Shown in pieces: positions 26,708 to 38,848 of a stretch of DNA of 64,000 bases. Location of the stretch: the NCBI GenBank assembly GCA_021209875.1, contig JAGYVD010000002.1:744001-808000 (forward strand), given 5' to 3'. The DNA is from Rosellinia necatrix (Eukaryota > Ascomycota > Sordariomycetes > Xylariales > Xylariaceae). Position 1 is the stretch's first letter. Every line of letters starts with the position of its first letter. Both the position numbers and the translations under genes were made by a program. The notes below the pieces were generated by a model. That model saw nothing but the letters and a program-made list of their open reading frames with translations. It did not search any database and was not told where the DNA came from.

Positions 26708-28003
26708 CTATTTCGGCTTCGTGATATCGAAGAACTCCTTTAGGCCTTGGACGACCACTTCCACGTTGATGTTCACCAAAGGCATTTTGTCATAGCTGTC
26801 TTCTTTCATGATCGCGACCAGCGCCAGGAACCTATCGACTTCGCGCAAGATGATCGGCTTGTTGCCATCGCTTAGCACCATGCAACTTTCCGCCCAGTTC
26901 GAGGCCACTTGATCTTCCAGTTTCTGGCTCCACGGTGCTCCCTCCAGCGCCTCGCGGTACTTCTCCGAGCGCGGCCAGCTGCCGTAGACCTCCGTGACAT
27001 CAATAATGACGTCGATGTAGTCGGAACAAATCTCGTAGCTCGTCATGTCCGCCGGCGAGCTGTCCGTCGCGATGTAGATCTTAGACGTAACGTCGAATAA
27101 GTAGGCTTTTTCAAACCGGCAAGTCCGACAGAGATTAGTTAACATGGCCTCCAGTATACCCAGGCGGGGTATCAGCTTTTGTATAACCTTGCTGAATGCT
27201 TCGAATATGCTGTGGTTGTAGATGCTCGTCAGGTGAAATGTCACCGGCGCGTTCTCAAACCCATGATCTGAAAGTTCGTCTTGAATCCGAATCGTAATGT
27301 CTCTTTGGATGTCTAGCTTGTAGTCATCCGAGAGGCCATCTACCTTATGTATGAACACTTCAACCCTAATGTTGGGATACGCCCGCTGGAGATTCAAAAT
27401 AGTAACGTTGAGGCGAGCCACCGCCTCCATATAGTCGTCTTGGGCATCGATGACCCATATAAGGGCCCCAATCTCTCCGAATATGGCATCAAGGTCGAAG
27501 GTTGGGTTTTCAAATATGTCGATCTGGCCGGGAAAATCCCAAACTTGGAAATCCATGAACGAGCTAGCAGAGCATTGGGTTAACCTAGGTATTCGATCGA
27601 GTTTCGCGGATCGGTGAGCTTACGGTAATTGATCCTTCTGAATACGAGCCGTGGATTCCAAAAATAGGGTCTCACTGGGTGGGAGTTTGTGGAAGACGAC
27701 GCTTGAAATGGAGGATTTGCCGCTTCTACTATGGTTTAGCTAACTCATCCGGGCGATGACGTGGGATTTGTAATAATACCTCCTCTGCCCCATGAGTAAA
27801 AGCCTGGGCTTCCCTTTGGATGACCCATCCGGAGGATGTTCAGAGGGTTTTGCGGCCATATTTTTCTGTTGTCTTTGCTCGTTCTGTTCAAATAATCGTG
27901 TTAGATTTAGTTGAGCTGGAGTAGGGGCATTCCCGCCGGCCTGTGCCGACCCCTCGCCATCACGCCCGAGGGAGCCGTCGTGTCCTTGTAGACGAGAAGC
28001 CAT
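26708..28003 (-). CDS. gtr2: Rag-family GTPase Gtr2 (RagC/D)
   Basis: Small GTPase that pairs with Gtr1 in the vacuolar EGO complex to signal amino-acid sufficiency to TORC1. Exons on the minus strand: 28003-27780, 27725-27624, 27563-26708; introns of 54 and 60 nt; 393 aa. Splicing rebuilds the P-loop [13 protein letters not shown] and then [10 protein letters not shown], the Rag form of the DxxGQ switch-II motif. The G4-like motif is in [14 protein letters not shown]. The C-terminal longin/roadblock half includes FLFDV-type [18 protein letters not shown]. The Ser at the P-loop and the overall sequence match Gtr2 rather than Gtr1. The N-terminus has a disordered extension of about 65 residues ([10 protein letters not shown]...). 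All junctions keep frame. Confidence 0.93.
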
Positions 28004-30472
28004 ATCGCCTATGAAAGTATGTGAAGATGATTCTTGGGTACAGTAGAAACTTCGGACACTTGTCCAAATAACTGCAGGTCCAAGGGCTATGAAACAGTCG
28101 GGTAGTTCGGAGCCGATACAATTCACTTTAGCGCATGGCGCCTATGGACTGAGTGTAATATATCCTGCCCCGGACATCGCCAGTAAGCCCGACTTTTATA
28201 TCTCTTGTGTCTGTATGTTGCCAGAAGGATGAGGAATGGGCAGGCTAGCAAAAGGTATGCGAGCGCGTTGTTGCGGGCCACCTAGTCCACTATTGGGCAG
28301 CTGAGAGTGCTACAGATACCCAGAACGGGACGGCGCAGCCAGCATTGAATCAAATATAATTGATAATAAAATGCTTGGATAGTTGTCGGCCTGTTCGACG
28401 GGCACGGTGATTTCACGAGGGGTCCGCCGTGGTAGAATCGAAGGAGGGGACTAGTACATGTTCCAATCTCACCGTCGCACAACCGGGAGACGGCCAAAAA
28501 GAGCTGTCTCTGGAAGTCCCAGCCGCAGGGTCGACTTGCAGTTACTGAACCTGAGCGGCTACCACAAATGTCGCATAGCTAGGCCATACTAGGGTTCTTG
28601 CGACAACGGACGAGAAGCTGGCAGGAACCAGTTGCATGAGACAGGCCGGCGGTGAATTTCCTCTACTTTCCATGGAATGAACAGAGGGATCGTAAACAAC
28701 CACCCGGACTTTAGGCGGTGAAGTACGTATGGCATGTACGTATGTGTGGAAGAGTGTGTGGAATACCGCGAGCGACGAGAGGTGGTGAAGGGCAAGCAAC
28801 AGGGCACGCGCACCATATCAAGAAACATGGTGGAGCAGACGAAACAAGAAAAAAAAAAAACCAAAAAACCTAAGAAGGGACTGATCTTACCTCCATCTTG
28901 CGGTAGTAATTGACAAGTGAGGACGGGGAGGACTAGGACAGGCTTGTGATTTGGTGGCTCAGCAAACGCGATAGCCCGATGATCCCCTGTCTCGTGGCAT
29001 CAGATGGTCAGGATACCCAGCCGGCTTCAGACAGAGAGCGGTGACCCAGCGGTGCCCGATCTCGTCTTTCGGTAACATTTTCTGAGTCAGCTCCGGTTAT
29101 GATTGAGTACCGTTGAAATAGCTGAGCTGACTCACCTTAGTTGTGCCGCGGAGCGACAAGGCCGCGACGGCTCCTACTGGTTAGGCAAGAGGCGTGACCA
29201 CCAACGTGTCTTGCTATGCTGCTGGACTTTGCTGGGCTTTGCTGGGCTTTCCTGGACCTTGCTGCTGCTGCTGCTGGACGGCCTGGCAACAAGGATGAAC
29301 TTCGACGGGCTTCCCGGCACTGCCTTTGTTCAGCAGCCGGTAGATCGGGGGTATTCCTGATGCTCACGTTCACGCGTGGTCACGTAACGGACAAGCATGT
29401 GTGTAAATAAATGGAGGCTGTCTCAGAGACGGTCCGGGGGGGGGGACGACTGCAAGACTGGACGACTGGTTGGTGATGGAGGTCCCGGCCGTGGCCCCCG
29501 AGCTATACCCCGCCAATGATGATGTCTGGCAAACAATGTAAGTGATAGGAGGGTGTGACGGGAAATCGGGAACCCGGGACGAGGAGAGCGCGATCAGTAG
29601 AGTGCCACAATAGAACTGCGCGATTAATCTTGGCGGAGAATACACATGATCGTTGCGAACAAACTCAAGATATCTGCATCCCGAAGAGTGCGTTTTAGCT
29701 TCCGAGGGATGGGGAAGGGTGGTTGGCAGCATGTACTTGCTTGGACCGGGGACTGGGCTAGCTAGAGTGTCAAACACAAGCCCGGCCAACTGTCAGCCCC
29801 CATCTCCAGCTGCAACTCCCACCCCCCCCATCAGCACCACTACACTAGCTTGCCGCTAGGCCGTCCAGCGCTCGCTAAGTTACCCAGCTACATGGTATCT
29901 AACCCAACGCGGTTGGCGGCGGTCAAGCTAAGCTCGAGCTCGTCTACCCGCGACTAGGTACCCCAGACTACCGGTGGTTTACGTAGCATGTCGTGGATAG
30001 ATTAAGCACGCACATAACCACCACCTATATTACCTCATACTAAGGCACTCGACAACATTGTCTATCCGTTGAAACATGCAAGCCATCACAGGGCTCGTCT
30101 ATATCGGCTAACTTAAGAAAAAACTGTGTTTTGAGCAGTGTGTGATTCGTTAACTACATGCAAGTCTAATAACCTGGACAAATCTGAGGTCCGTGTATTG
30201 TAATCCTGCGGGAGTGGGTTTGCCCAAAGCAAATGCCGTCCTACAACTGGGAAAGCCCTGATGTGGTCTCTGAAGTATAGCTTTCGCCGCAAGTCCTCCC
30301 AAAGCACTTGCGGGTATACCAGGCGATTAGTATAAACCGGTTCGTGTCTATGATATTATTAGTTCCTCCTTGCCGTCCTAGCTCCGGCCAGGGCAATCGG
30401 CGGTAATCGAGACATGGTTGTTATTTAGACGGAGGGACTCGCTGTTCACCTTCACATCTAGTCCGGTATGTC
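28004..30472. other. Intergenic region of 2.5 kb
   Basis: Upstream of gtr2 and downstream of the MIF-domain gene. It contains a CTGGACTTTGCTGGG-type short repeat (29217-29265), a CTG tract (29261-29275) and a G run (29436-29445). No gene could be supported. Confidence 0.4.
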
Positions 30473-31558
30473 TCATTTCTCCTGCGAGTTCTTGTTTCCA
30501 AATAATGCAAATCGAAGACTCTTACGGCGCGATGCGCTTTTCCGTACTTTCTGCTCCACTACCAGACTATCTCCCTCGTCGGCTGGTGGCGTGGGTGGTA
30601 CCTCTGGTATCGTTTCTATGCGTGCCGTCTCTCCCGAGTTACTTGATGGTGGTGTTGGCATATTCTCCGAAATATCAATCACCGAGTGTGCCTTGAAGCT
30701 ACCTAAGGACTACAGATAACTTAGCTTGGAGCCCCAGGGTATTCCCGTGCGTACATCCTCTCCCTAGAGAGGGCTTACCTTAACACTCTTCATAATGCCT
30801 CGGCTGGACTTGGACGGCTTCCTAAACATGTTGGACTTCTGATCGGCGTCGCTCCTGGACAGGCTCTCTATCTCTGCTGCAACTGTCTTGCCGCCAATAG
30901 CAACATTTTCCTTTGAGATTGGCTCAAATCGGATGTAACCGCGTGTCAAGGCGACGCCAAGAGTTTCGTAAAGATGTCGTTGGATAAGGGCCGCGTTTCT
31001 CCTGTTCGTCACTGGCTGTAGCAGGCTCGGAAGGGCATGTATAGCCATGGTATATGCCGGTTCAAAGGTGCCGCCAAACAGCATGCACATGCCATGTTGA
31101 AGGGTAATTGTGACTGACGATATTGGTCGTTGGTATCGATTCGATAACTGATAAGCTAGGTCCGTAATAAAGGCAAACTCGTCGCTTATGATGACGTTTG
31201 TTTTAATCTCGGCGGTGACCATGGCCTCGTTGAAGATACGATTCTGGATCGGGTCATCGGCCCTGTTGGGGCCAGCAAACTCTGACTCGAAATAGGCGCT
31301 TTTCTTCCTATTCGCTTCCGGATGGAGTTGTGAGTTGCGGCGTCCGACGGCGTCACCGGGGAGCGCGCGGTCTATGCTGCGCATAACATTATTACCCTCA
31401 ACGAGGACGGTATTGGGTGACCGCGGTTGGAGGGCTTTCCTTTCGGCAAATGACAGGCCGGCATGTTGTGGTCCGGTAACTGGGGAGTCCGGGCGACGAG
31501 TGTCTGCTGCGCCGGAAGAGGAGTTCTTAGCCGACCTACGGAGGGGATTTTCAAGCAT
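30473..31558 (-). CDS. MIF (tautomerase superfamily) domain protein
   Basis: Exon 1 is 31558-30779, intron 30710-30778 (69 nt, branch-like GCTAAG), exon 2 30709-30473; 338 aa. A disordered Arg/Pro-rich N-terminus (about 110 residues) precedes a single domain (about 120-235) that aligns with macrophage migration inhibitory factor: IKTNV, the strand SSVTITLQHG and MLFGGTFEPAY (MIF has LMAFGGSSEP), with a regular helix after it. The tail is Ser/Pro-rich with PTPPSSN and a basic SASRRKS patch. In true MIF the catalytic base is Pro-1, freed by Met removal; here the domain is internal and the aligned residue appears to be Val, so tautomerase activity is unlikely. Similar long MIF-domain proteins exist in fungi but their role is unknown to me. 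Possible roles are structural or regulatory (inference). Confidence 0.8.
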
Positions 31559-34441
31559 GATTGCTATTCACAAAAGCCGGCACGGTTTTCAGCCGTGCTT
31601 GGGACCGAGAATAGTATGCAAGTCCCGCACCCTCTCTTCGATTGGCGGATTTTTAGGAGGATGCAGAGGTACTGAGCAGGAGGCAGTGTTAGTGAGTGGA
31701 ATGGTGCATAGGCCGGCCATATACTATAAAGTACATGAATTAATACCAGATGTAGGCGACTATCGGAGGCCGTGGGGGTTTGTCAGGTATCTGGGTTGTA
31801 GTACCAGTGGGATATGTGGAATCGTGGCGTCACAGTAGTTATGTAGATAAGTACTAGTCGTGACAGTACCAGGGAATAGCAAGAGGAGCTATAGGTAGGC
31901 GGCTATATGGAAAAGTGCAGGTGATATAAAGTTTTTGCTAGTAGCACAAGGCCTCGGCGTTTCGGATACACAAGTGGAACAAGTTATAGAAGGCAGTGAG
32001 AGGACTTCTTCCTTCCACTTTCTAGCCCACAAACGGAGGTTGTCTACCTACTTGGGTGGATTGAATAGGTAGCCAGAGTCGAGCCAAGGCAGGCACCGAA
32101 GCACCGAGTTCGTATAGTAGGCAGGTAAGTAGGCAGGCAGGCAGGCAGGTAGGTAGGTAGGTAGATGGGTAGGTACGAATGCTGCGGTTACTTCTAGACA
32201 CTTAGTACCTAATAGGGGGCTGTAGAGGTCGTTTATCCTATCAGGTCTAATGGTGGCGCTAGTGGTAGCGGTAGTGGTAGCGGTAGTGGTGGTGGTGGTG
32301 ATGGTGGTGGTGATGGTTGACGGTGATAAAAGGTAATGATGGCGATGATGTCGTGGGTGGTTATTGTTTGAGAAGTTGCAGACGAGAGCCCGGGTCGCAC
32401 GGAGATGGCAAACTTTCGTTCCGCCCGTCCGCTGTAATTTAGACAAGCAGGAGAATGGGTACGTGCATGTCGAACATGTCAAGATATGTATGGGCATGTA
32501 TGATATGACCAGAGCTGAGCTAGCCGCATCTAGATTGAAGCTATTGTTGGCGGCAAAAGCAAACGGACGGGAGCGTGGCTGAGCTATTTATTCGCTGCGA
32601 CAACGACACGGGCCACAGGGACGAGCGACGAGCGACGAGCGACGACGGCAACACTAGTCAACGCGATGGAAGAATGGCTGGAATGCTGTCATCGAAGCGT
32701 AGAGGGCTGCTCGTCTATTTCACCTGGACCGTTGGCTGGCTGTGTTAGTGGCGGGCCAGATACAATCTGCCGGGCCCAATTGCGATGGGAATGTCGTCGC
32801 TATCGCCCAAAAGAAACGATATGCAGTCGCCAAGCCCACCTCCGGCAGGCCAACAACGATAGTAGGTCGCAGTAGGTCGTAGTAGGTCGTAGTCGGTGTA
32901 TGTATTACGTAGATGCGTCCCAATGTCATCCAGGATTGAGGTCACATCGTCCAATCGCCAGTTTCAATACTGCAACGCTAAGGATCACCCCTTAGAGAAG
33001 GCTGTCCGTTCGCACCTGACAGCATTATATAAACCTGAAATAGCCGATATAAACCTGGAATCATCGCTCTGCCTGCCGAGCTACAACGGTCCTGCACGGG
33101 TAGCACATGCCCATATAGGGAGGTGGATAATGCAGGTCGGTATCCATTCGCGGCCAAGTACCTGCATCAGTCTGCCAGATATCCTGTGATTGGTCGCTGT
33201 CGCTGTGCCACGCTGCTGTGGGTGTCGACGTCAGATGGTCGCACGCGATAGATTACTCAAGTATACATAACTACTGATTGAGCCCAGTTAAGCGAGGGGC
33301 GAGACGGCCAATCAGTGGACTTACCAATTGTGAGGTAACACCCCTCACCTGACCTGATTGAGCCGTTCGCTGCCGCATATGGCGGCTCAGCTCAGCTCGT
33401 TGGGGCAAGTTCATGTTCACTCACTTACATATGTACGTATATAGTATGTATATATTATGTATGTAGTGTGTATGTAATGTGTATGTATGTAGTGTGTATG
33501 TACGTTTGATGGGGAACCCACTCTCTGCCCGCTCCTCTATTTGAAACGTGCGCACGAACGAACACACGAACGAACGAACGAACGAACGAACGAACGAACG
33601 AACGAACGAACGAACGAGGGAGGGAGCGACTGACCGAGCGTGTGGACGAATCCATATCGCTCCTCCCCCCCTCCCCCCCAACTCGTGTGTCTATTAGTAC
33701 GTCGATATAAAAGTCCCGATCTCTTTCCCTCAGCTATTGAAGAGCTTTGGTAGAGTGGAATTCATTATGGCCTTCGCTACAATTCGTTGGAGATGAGTCT
33801 CCTTCGGAGAATGAACAGCATCTTGCTTTCTAGATACGGCCGTACACCGCACCGCCGGGGGAATCGGATATGCTCAGAGTTGCGCTCACATAACCGCACC
33901 TGATTGTTAGCCCGCCCGAGCTCATGACATCGTATTTTGACGATGGCCACCGTTGGAAGGCGGTGTGGCCAGTCACGGCGACTCCATGCCGAGGACCGAT
34001 ACTGTGCCCATCAATTCAGAGGTTATTTTTAACTGAAGTCGGCCACCACGCCTTGGGAACATAGAAGAAGTGGAGCGGCTTTTTTAGAGGGACCTTGCTC
34101 GTCTCCTTTTGCCCCGGACCCGGCCCCGAAAAAACGGGACCGTTAACGCGAACGGGCGAGGGTTGGACTTAGCATGAATCAGGAGCGCCCACTCATCCAT
34201 GTCGGGGAAATTAGGCTCGCGAAAACTTTCGACGCTTTCGACGCTTTGGTCTCCGGCCCTGGAGCCCACGCTATTTTTATGGGAACTAAGGCAACAGAAC
34301 TACCGAATTAGTCTTGGCAAGATCTCCTGCCTGCTAGGCTGCCTTGGATGCCTTGAGAAGATGGAGAACTCTGCCAGGGACCGTTGAACGATCATTCGGC
34401 CTAATTAAGAGAGTGGTCGAGGTGAGGATGGGAAAGGGGTC
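31559..34441. other. Intergenic region of about 2.9 kb with several simple repeats
   Basis: Contains GGCA/GGTA tetranucleotide repeats (32120-32175), a GGT/GTA trinucleotide tract (32245-32345), GACGAGC repeats (32617-32646), a TATGTAGTGTG minisatellite (33440-33505) and a CGAA tract. The longer open frames are built from these repeats. No gene was recognised. Confidence 0.45.
33553..33617. repeat. (CGAA)n microsatellite
   Basis: About sixteen copies of the tetranucleotide ACGA, slightly interrupted at the left end. On the minus strand it gives an artefactual Ser-Phe-Val-Arg repeat frame. Confidence 0.95.
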
Positions 34442-34450
34442 GGTATAAAA
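34442..34450 (+). promoter_or_regulatory. TATA box of the small secreted protein gene
   Basis: GTATAAAAG lies about 125 bp before the ATG at 34567 and is followed by an A/C-rich leader with CAAA and ATCATC repeats, the typical layout of a highly expressed fungal gene. Confidence 0.65.
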
Positions 34451-34566
34451 GGAGAAGAAACTCCTCAACCGGTTTAGAGATCATTTCTGGAAGCATCCTC
34501 ATCATCGTCGTCACATCTCAAACCCAAAAACAAGACTCATCTTTCCGACGATCAAATCAAATCATC

Positions 34567-34927
34567 ATGCAATTTACTACCGTCCTTGCTCTGGCTCTGC
34601 CCCTCGTGGCCGCCCTGCCCCAGGTACCTTGACGCGAGGAAACCGCAGCTCTCCGCGCCAACCGGCTAACCTTGTCGCTAGGCTACCCCGACCACCAGCG
34701 TCGCTGCGCCGAGCTCGACCCCCGATCTGGAGGCCATCTGCGAGGCACAGGCTTCCTCGTACAAGGACGTTTGCCCCCGGTGCCTCCACAACTGCGCCGA
34801 CTCGGCCTACCCGGACCAGTGCTACTACAGCGTCTTCTTCACCATCAACGGCATCCAGGCCGACTGCCAGGCGCACGGCGGCGTCGACTGCCGCAACAAG
34901 GCCATTGACATGGTCTGCGGACAGTGA
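34567..34927 (+). CDS. Small secreted cysteine-rich protein (effector candidate)
   Basis: Exon 1 34567-34623, intron 34624-34681 (58 nt with GCTAAC branch), exon 2 34682-34927; 100 aa. A clear signal peptide (MQFTTVLALALPLVAALP) and a short Thr/Ser/Pro linker precede a compact domain of about 70 residues with eight cysteines, in the order C-x8-C-x2-C-x3-C... including VCPRCLHNCAD and DQCYYSVFF. Four disulfides are possible. The mature part has aromatic residues and no transmembrane segment. I do not recognise the family. Size, signal peptide, even cysteine number, a TATA box and an isolated position in a long intergenic region fit a secreted effector or antimicrobial-type protein, but this is inference. 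The codons are GC-rich at third positions, unlike the flanks, supporting real coding sequence. Confidence 0.8.
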
Positions 34928-35884
34928 AATGCTGTAGAAAAAAAAAAGGAGGATAATTCCGGGTGCACGTGGTCCGCTGCGGGAGTGCCGATGACGAGGA
35001 GGAAATGGGGCTTGTTGGTCAGATGGGAGAGAGTGATGGGGCGTGTGGTTCGAACGGACTGCTATTTGGAACGCTGCCCCCCCAGACTTCGCTAGCACGA
35101 TATGCTAAAGTTTAATAAATATATAGAATTCAATTCAATTCAAAAGGTCACATCCGACCGAGCCCGGTCACTCTCAATCAAGCGCTACGCTATTTCCCAT
35201 CCGATGTCCACCAAGTCTCTGACTCGGCCCCGGCTGTGCCGTGCCGGCTCGGCACCGGGATGCCAAGTGTATCTGCCACGAGCATTCAGAACTCAGAGTG
35301 ATACTTGAGGGGCCATATAAGTTTCATGCGCTGGGGCGCCGGGGATATAGATGGGGCGACTCGGCGCGATTAATCAGCGCGCGGGTTGGAAATAAGTACT
35401 GATAAAGCTGCATTCCTGCGGCCACGTCTCCCCCATGAAACGCCGTGAAATACTCTCATTCAATGTTCAGACGAATTGACCTCACCAAGGGCAGCGCCGA
35501 AAAAAAAAAAAGGCAAAAAAAAAAAGGCAATACAATGTATATACAAGGCCGTCGACGACATCATAATCTCCTTTGCCCCATGAATCATCCCGGTCTGCTG
35601 CGAACCTACTCAGGTAGGGGACACAGTGTACACCTTAGTTCTTACGTTGTCTTAGCCATCATCACGAATGGGAATCGGCCCGGGTCCCTCCTCCCTCGAC
35701 ATAACGAACATAACGGCGTCAACGTCCCAACGTTCTTCCATTTATTGTATCTCGCTCCCAGCCCGACATAATATGCTCTCAACACCCCGCGGTCTGAGAA
35801 CACAAGTCGACTGCTACCTATGCCGCGCAATTATGCACGGCTCGATTCAGAAGTGGTAGTAGTAGTAGCAGCAGTCGTCGTCTT
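34928..35884. other. Intergenic space with A-rich repeat
   Basis: It holds the 3' UTR of the secreted protein gene (AATAAATATA near 35114) and a poly-A/AAGGC duplicated tract at 35499-35530. No gene was seen. Confidence 0.4.
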
Positions 35885-36674
35885 TTACGACAGGGCGGGG
35901 CTGCTCGGCTTCTGAGCGGCGGGGGCGAAGGCGCCGCTCGCCTTCCGCTCGAGGGTCATCTGGAGGCCGGCGACGGCGAGGACGAGGAACTCGACGGGGA
36001 CGAGGGCGACGGAGAGGTAGAGGGCGGCCTCGCTCTGGCGGCACAGGGCGCCGAAGTACGGCTCGACGCGCATGCTGGCGTAGCGCCACTGGCAGCTCCA
36101 GCTCTGCAGGGTGTCGGCCGTCGTGGAGGCGTTGACGGCGTAGAAGAAGGTCATGCCCACCAGGGCCGCGACGAAGGCGACGGAGGGCGCCAGGAAGGCC
36201 ACCGAGGTGTGGACGAGGGCCTGGTTCTGAAGCTGAGGAGACAGAACGCGCGCGCGTTAGCCGTATGAACTTGGAGGGGGTAGTGGGTGGACAGATGTCG
36301 TTGTCGGGAGAGTGGGAAAGGGGGGGGGGGAGATAAAGGCTTACCATCCGGACTTTGGTGAACACGAGGGACACGAGGTTGGCAACTATTATGATCGAAC
36401 TCCCCACGACGAGAGCCACGGCGGGCCGCAGGTCGAACTCGTCCGGCCACAGGGGAAGGTGGAAGCCGGCGGCCACGTGGGTGTTGTTGTATACCATGAC
36501 CGCGTTGGCGGACGTGCCGAGGATGGTGATGCCGCTCAGGAGCGCTAGGACGGTGAGCCCCACGCGGACGCTGTTGAGGAGGCGAATCATCCCCCGTTGT
36601 CTCTGGTAGGAGATATCTCGAGGGTCAATCTCGAAATTCGCAGCAGACGCCGAGCCCTTTTGTTCGAAAGACAT
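35885..36674 (-). CDS. Four-helix membrane protein, fungal hypothetical
   Basis: Exon 1 36674-36345, intron 36233-36344 (112 nt), exon 2 36232-35885; 225 aa. A short cytosolic N-terminus (MSFEQKGSAS...) is followed by four hydrophobic segments: about 32-58 (VGLTVLALLSGITILG), 82-106 (VALVVGSSIIIVANLVSLVF), 118-142 (APSVAFVAALVGMTFFYAV) and 178-203 (YLSVALVPVEFLVLAVAG). The loop between helices 3 and 4 has two Cys (SWSCQW and ALCRQ) that could form a disulfide outside. The arrangement resembles MARVEL-like or tetraspan fungal proteins, but no named family is certain. Transcripts would have a long purine/pyrimidine-rich leader (36675-36760). Confidence 0.72.
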
Positions 36675-38385
36675 TATGCCGGGTGTAAAAAAAAAAAAAA
36701 GGGTATAGATAGATATGGGTGGAGAGAGGGGTGGAAAAAAAGGGAAAAAAAAAGGAAGAGAAAGCTAATTGGTTCAAAGGGTGGTCCGTGAGAAGTGAAA
36801 AATGGGCAAGGAACGTGTCGAAGTATGTACGCGGAGAAGAGAAGACGGGTCTACCGGAGAGACTGACTGACAGGCTGAAGAACAAAGTACAGCCGAAGAA
36901 GATAGGAAAAGAGCAAAGTGGGATGGTTGCCCCAAACTCGACGACACAACGGCGGATGGAGGCAATTATGAAGGAAGAGCAACGATTCTAGCCGCCCGAG
37001 AGAATGCAACTACCTACGAGGGTATTTCCATCTTGCAGCCGGATGAGACACTGCTGGGATGAGACATCGCCGGGGTAGTTATTATTAAGAGGTGGTCAGG
37101 AGATACAAGTAGATAGCATCGTAGGCGAGGAGAGTGAGTGAATGAACCCGCCCCCCCCCCCCTTCTTCTCCCCTTCTTCCGCTCCGAAAAGGCGTGGTAT
37201 CTAGCGATGCGCCTATGCAGACTGGCTTCAACCGAGAGACCAGTAAACAGACCGCGAGCCGGGGGGGGGAGGGGATGGGTTGGCGCGAAGACCCCGCGAT
37301 CTGGCTCCCGGGGTTGTTTGGTCGTCGAGATGATGCTGGTGAGGTGCTTTACAGTGGTGCCATTCAGCCGCGGATTGGCTGGGACAGGCCGTGACGACCC
37401 AGCTAGGAGAGCCCATCACCGGCGCTTAACGAGATGGCTACTTGGGAGGACGGCCAATGACGATACAGCGATACCGCCTAATCCGGGTGGCCGTCTAAAC
37501 TAGCGCCCTAGAGCCGGTATTTCTTGCAGCTGGTTCCTTCAAGATGGGCGCAAGATTGGTCCGCTATAGGGCGCATAAGTGGGGCTATCATATCGAAGAC
37601 GACAGAGCTAGTGTATATAGCATTGGGAGTCTTCGATGTGGTTATAATACGCCTGCTATCGATACGTAGACATGAGTTGGAGTTGGTGGGAGTAATATAA
37701 CCATGTAACACCACGTATCTAAATATAGAATAGTGAAGAACGACACTCTCGACGACAACACTCCCCAACAACGCACCAGTCTAACTACAGAGATTCTTGG
37801 GGGTAGAGAGGTGGATACCGGTAGGGTATGTACACTATAGCTTATCGCTCTAAAAGGGTTGGCGGGTGCACGCTATCGACATTGACAACCAAAAAAGAGC
37901 CTATTCAGGTTGATACTTGAAGATAAATATCGAGGTAGATAGATGCCGTAGGTGGGAGATGGGTACGAGCTGTGTTTCTCTGAATCCTTGTTAAGGCGAA
38001 TTGAATTAGTTAACTTTGAACTGGCCGACCGTGTAAATGCGGCCAGATTCAACCATTCTCTGTCCAGCATCTATCTAGATACTTATCCAGGCCCAATACA
38101 GCAAGCATGCTGGAGACGCTTTTCCCCTCTAAACTATTTACGGAGAGTGGTGACGATGCAGGATGATTCATAATGAACCATGACTGGCGAATACGTCTAC
38201 ACTTGCAATCCTATCACATAATTAATGTGCATTTCTCATCTACCTCGTCTCGAATTCTGTAGCATTTTCGAAGTGGTATTTCAAGATCCCGCATCTAAAG
38301 ATCAAATTTGACAACTTCACTACTACGTTCCCAATCACCTTTTTTTTTTTTTTTCTTTCTCTAAGTAGAAAAAGGACGGACAAAT
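36675..38385. other. Intergenic region between divergent genes
   Basis: Upstream of the membrane-protein gene (-) and the ABM gene (+). It has A-rich tracts (36687-36700, 36735-36755), a C run (37149-37162), G runs (37261-37268) and a T run before the ABM start (38339-38354). No gene could be supported. Confidence 0.4.
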
Positions 38386-38848
38386 ATGACCGACAATAAC
38401 GGCTTAGACTCAAGCAAGTGGGACATTCCCGAAGGGGAATTCTGCATTTTTGGCACGGTATTTTGCTGGGTCTCTTATCAATAGTCAATTCCTCTCATCA
38501 TACACTAGATAATGCTAGAGTCGCTTAGATAAGTACTTCGCCGGATTCATCTGACCATGTGCCATCACATAGGTTTATGCATACCCCGAGAAGGCGGACG
38601 CGCTCGAGGCGGTCTACGCCGAAACGACACGGCTCGCGCAGCATGAGGCCGGGATCGTCTCCTACTGCCTCGCACGGGACAGGAAGGATCCCGCCGTCTT
38701 CCATTTCTTCGAGAGATACAGGGACAGGAAGGCGTTCGACGAGCACAACAGCCAACCCATCATCCAAAAACTACTGAACGAGGACAAATACATCAAAGAC
38801 GTGACGGCCCAGTTTATGAAGCCGATTGGATTGGAGGGCGGTCGGTAA
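38386..38848 (+). CDS. Small ABM-domain (antibiotic biosynthesis monooxygenase fold) protein
   Basis: Exon 1 38386-38457 (72 nt), intron 38458-38572 (115 nt, GTATTT...ACATAG), exon 2 38573-38848; 115 aa. The junction joins FCIFG-T to VYAYPEKADALEAVY in frame, giving the first strand and helix of a dimeric alpha/beta barrel. The rest fits an ABM domain: HEAGIVSYCLARD, AVFHFFERYRDRKAFDEHN, then a last helix and strand. Such small proteins include quinol monooxygenases, heme-degrading enzymes and inactive relatives, so the reaction cannot be given. It lies upstream of the convergent lipase gene. It is easily missed by single-frame gene finding because the first exon is only 24 codons. Confidence 0.82.

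Noticed and set aside
33421..33681. Minus-strand frame with Ser-Phe-Val-Arg repeats
   Set aside because: It is the translation of the (CGAA)n microsatellite and has no real start or flanking coding sequence.
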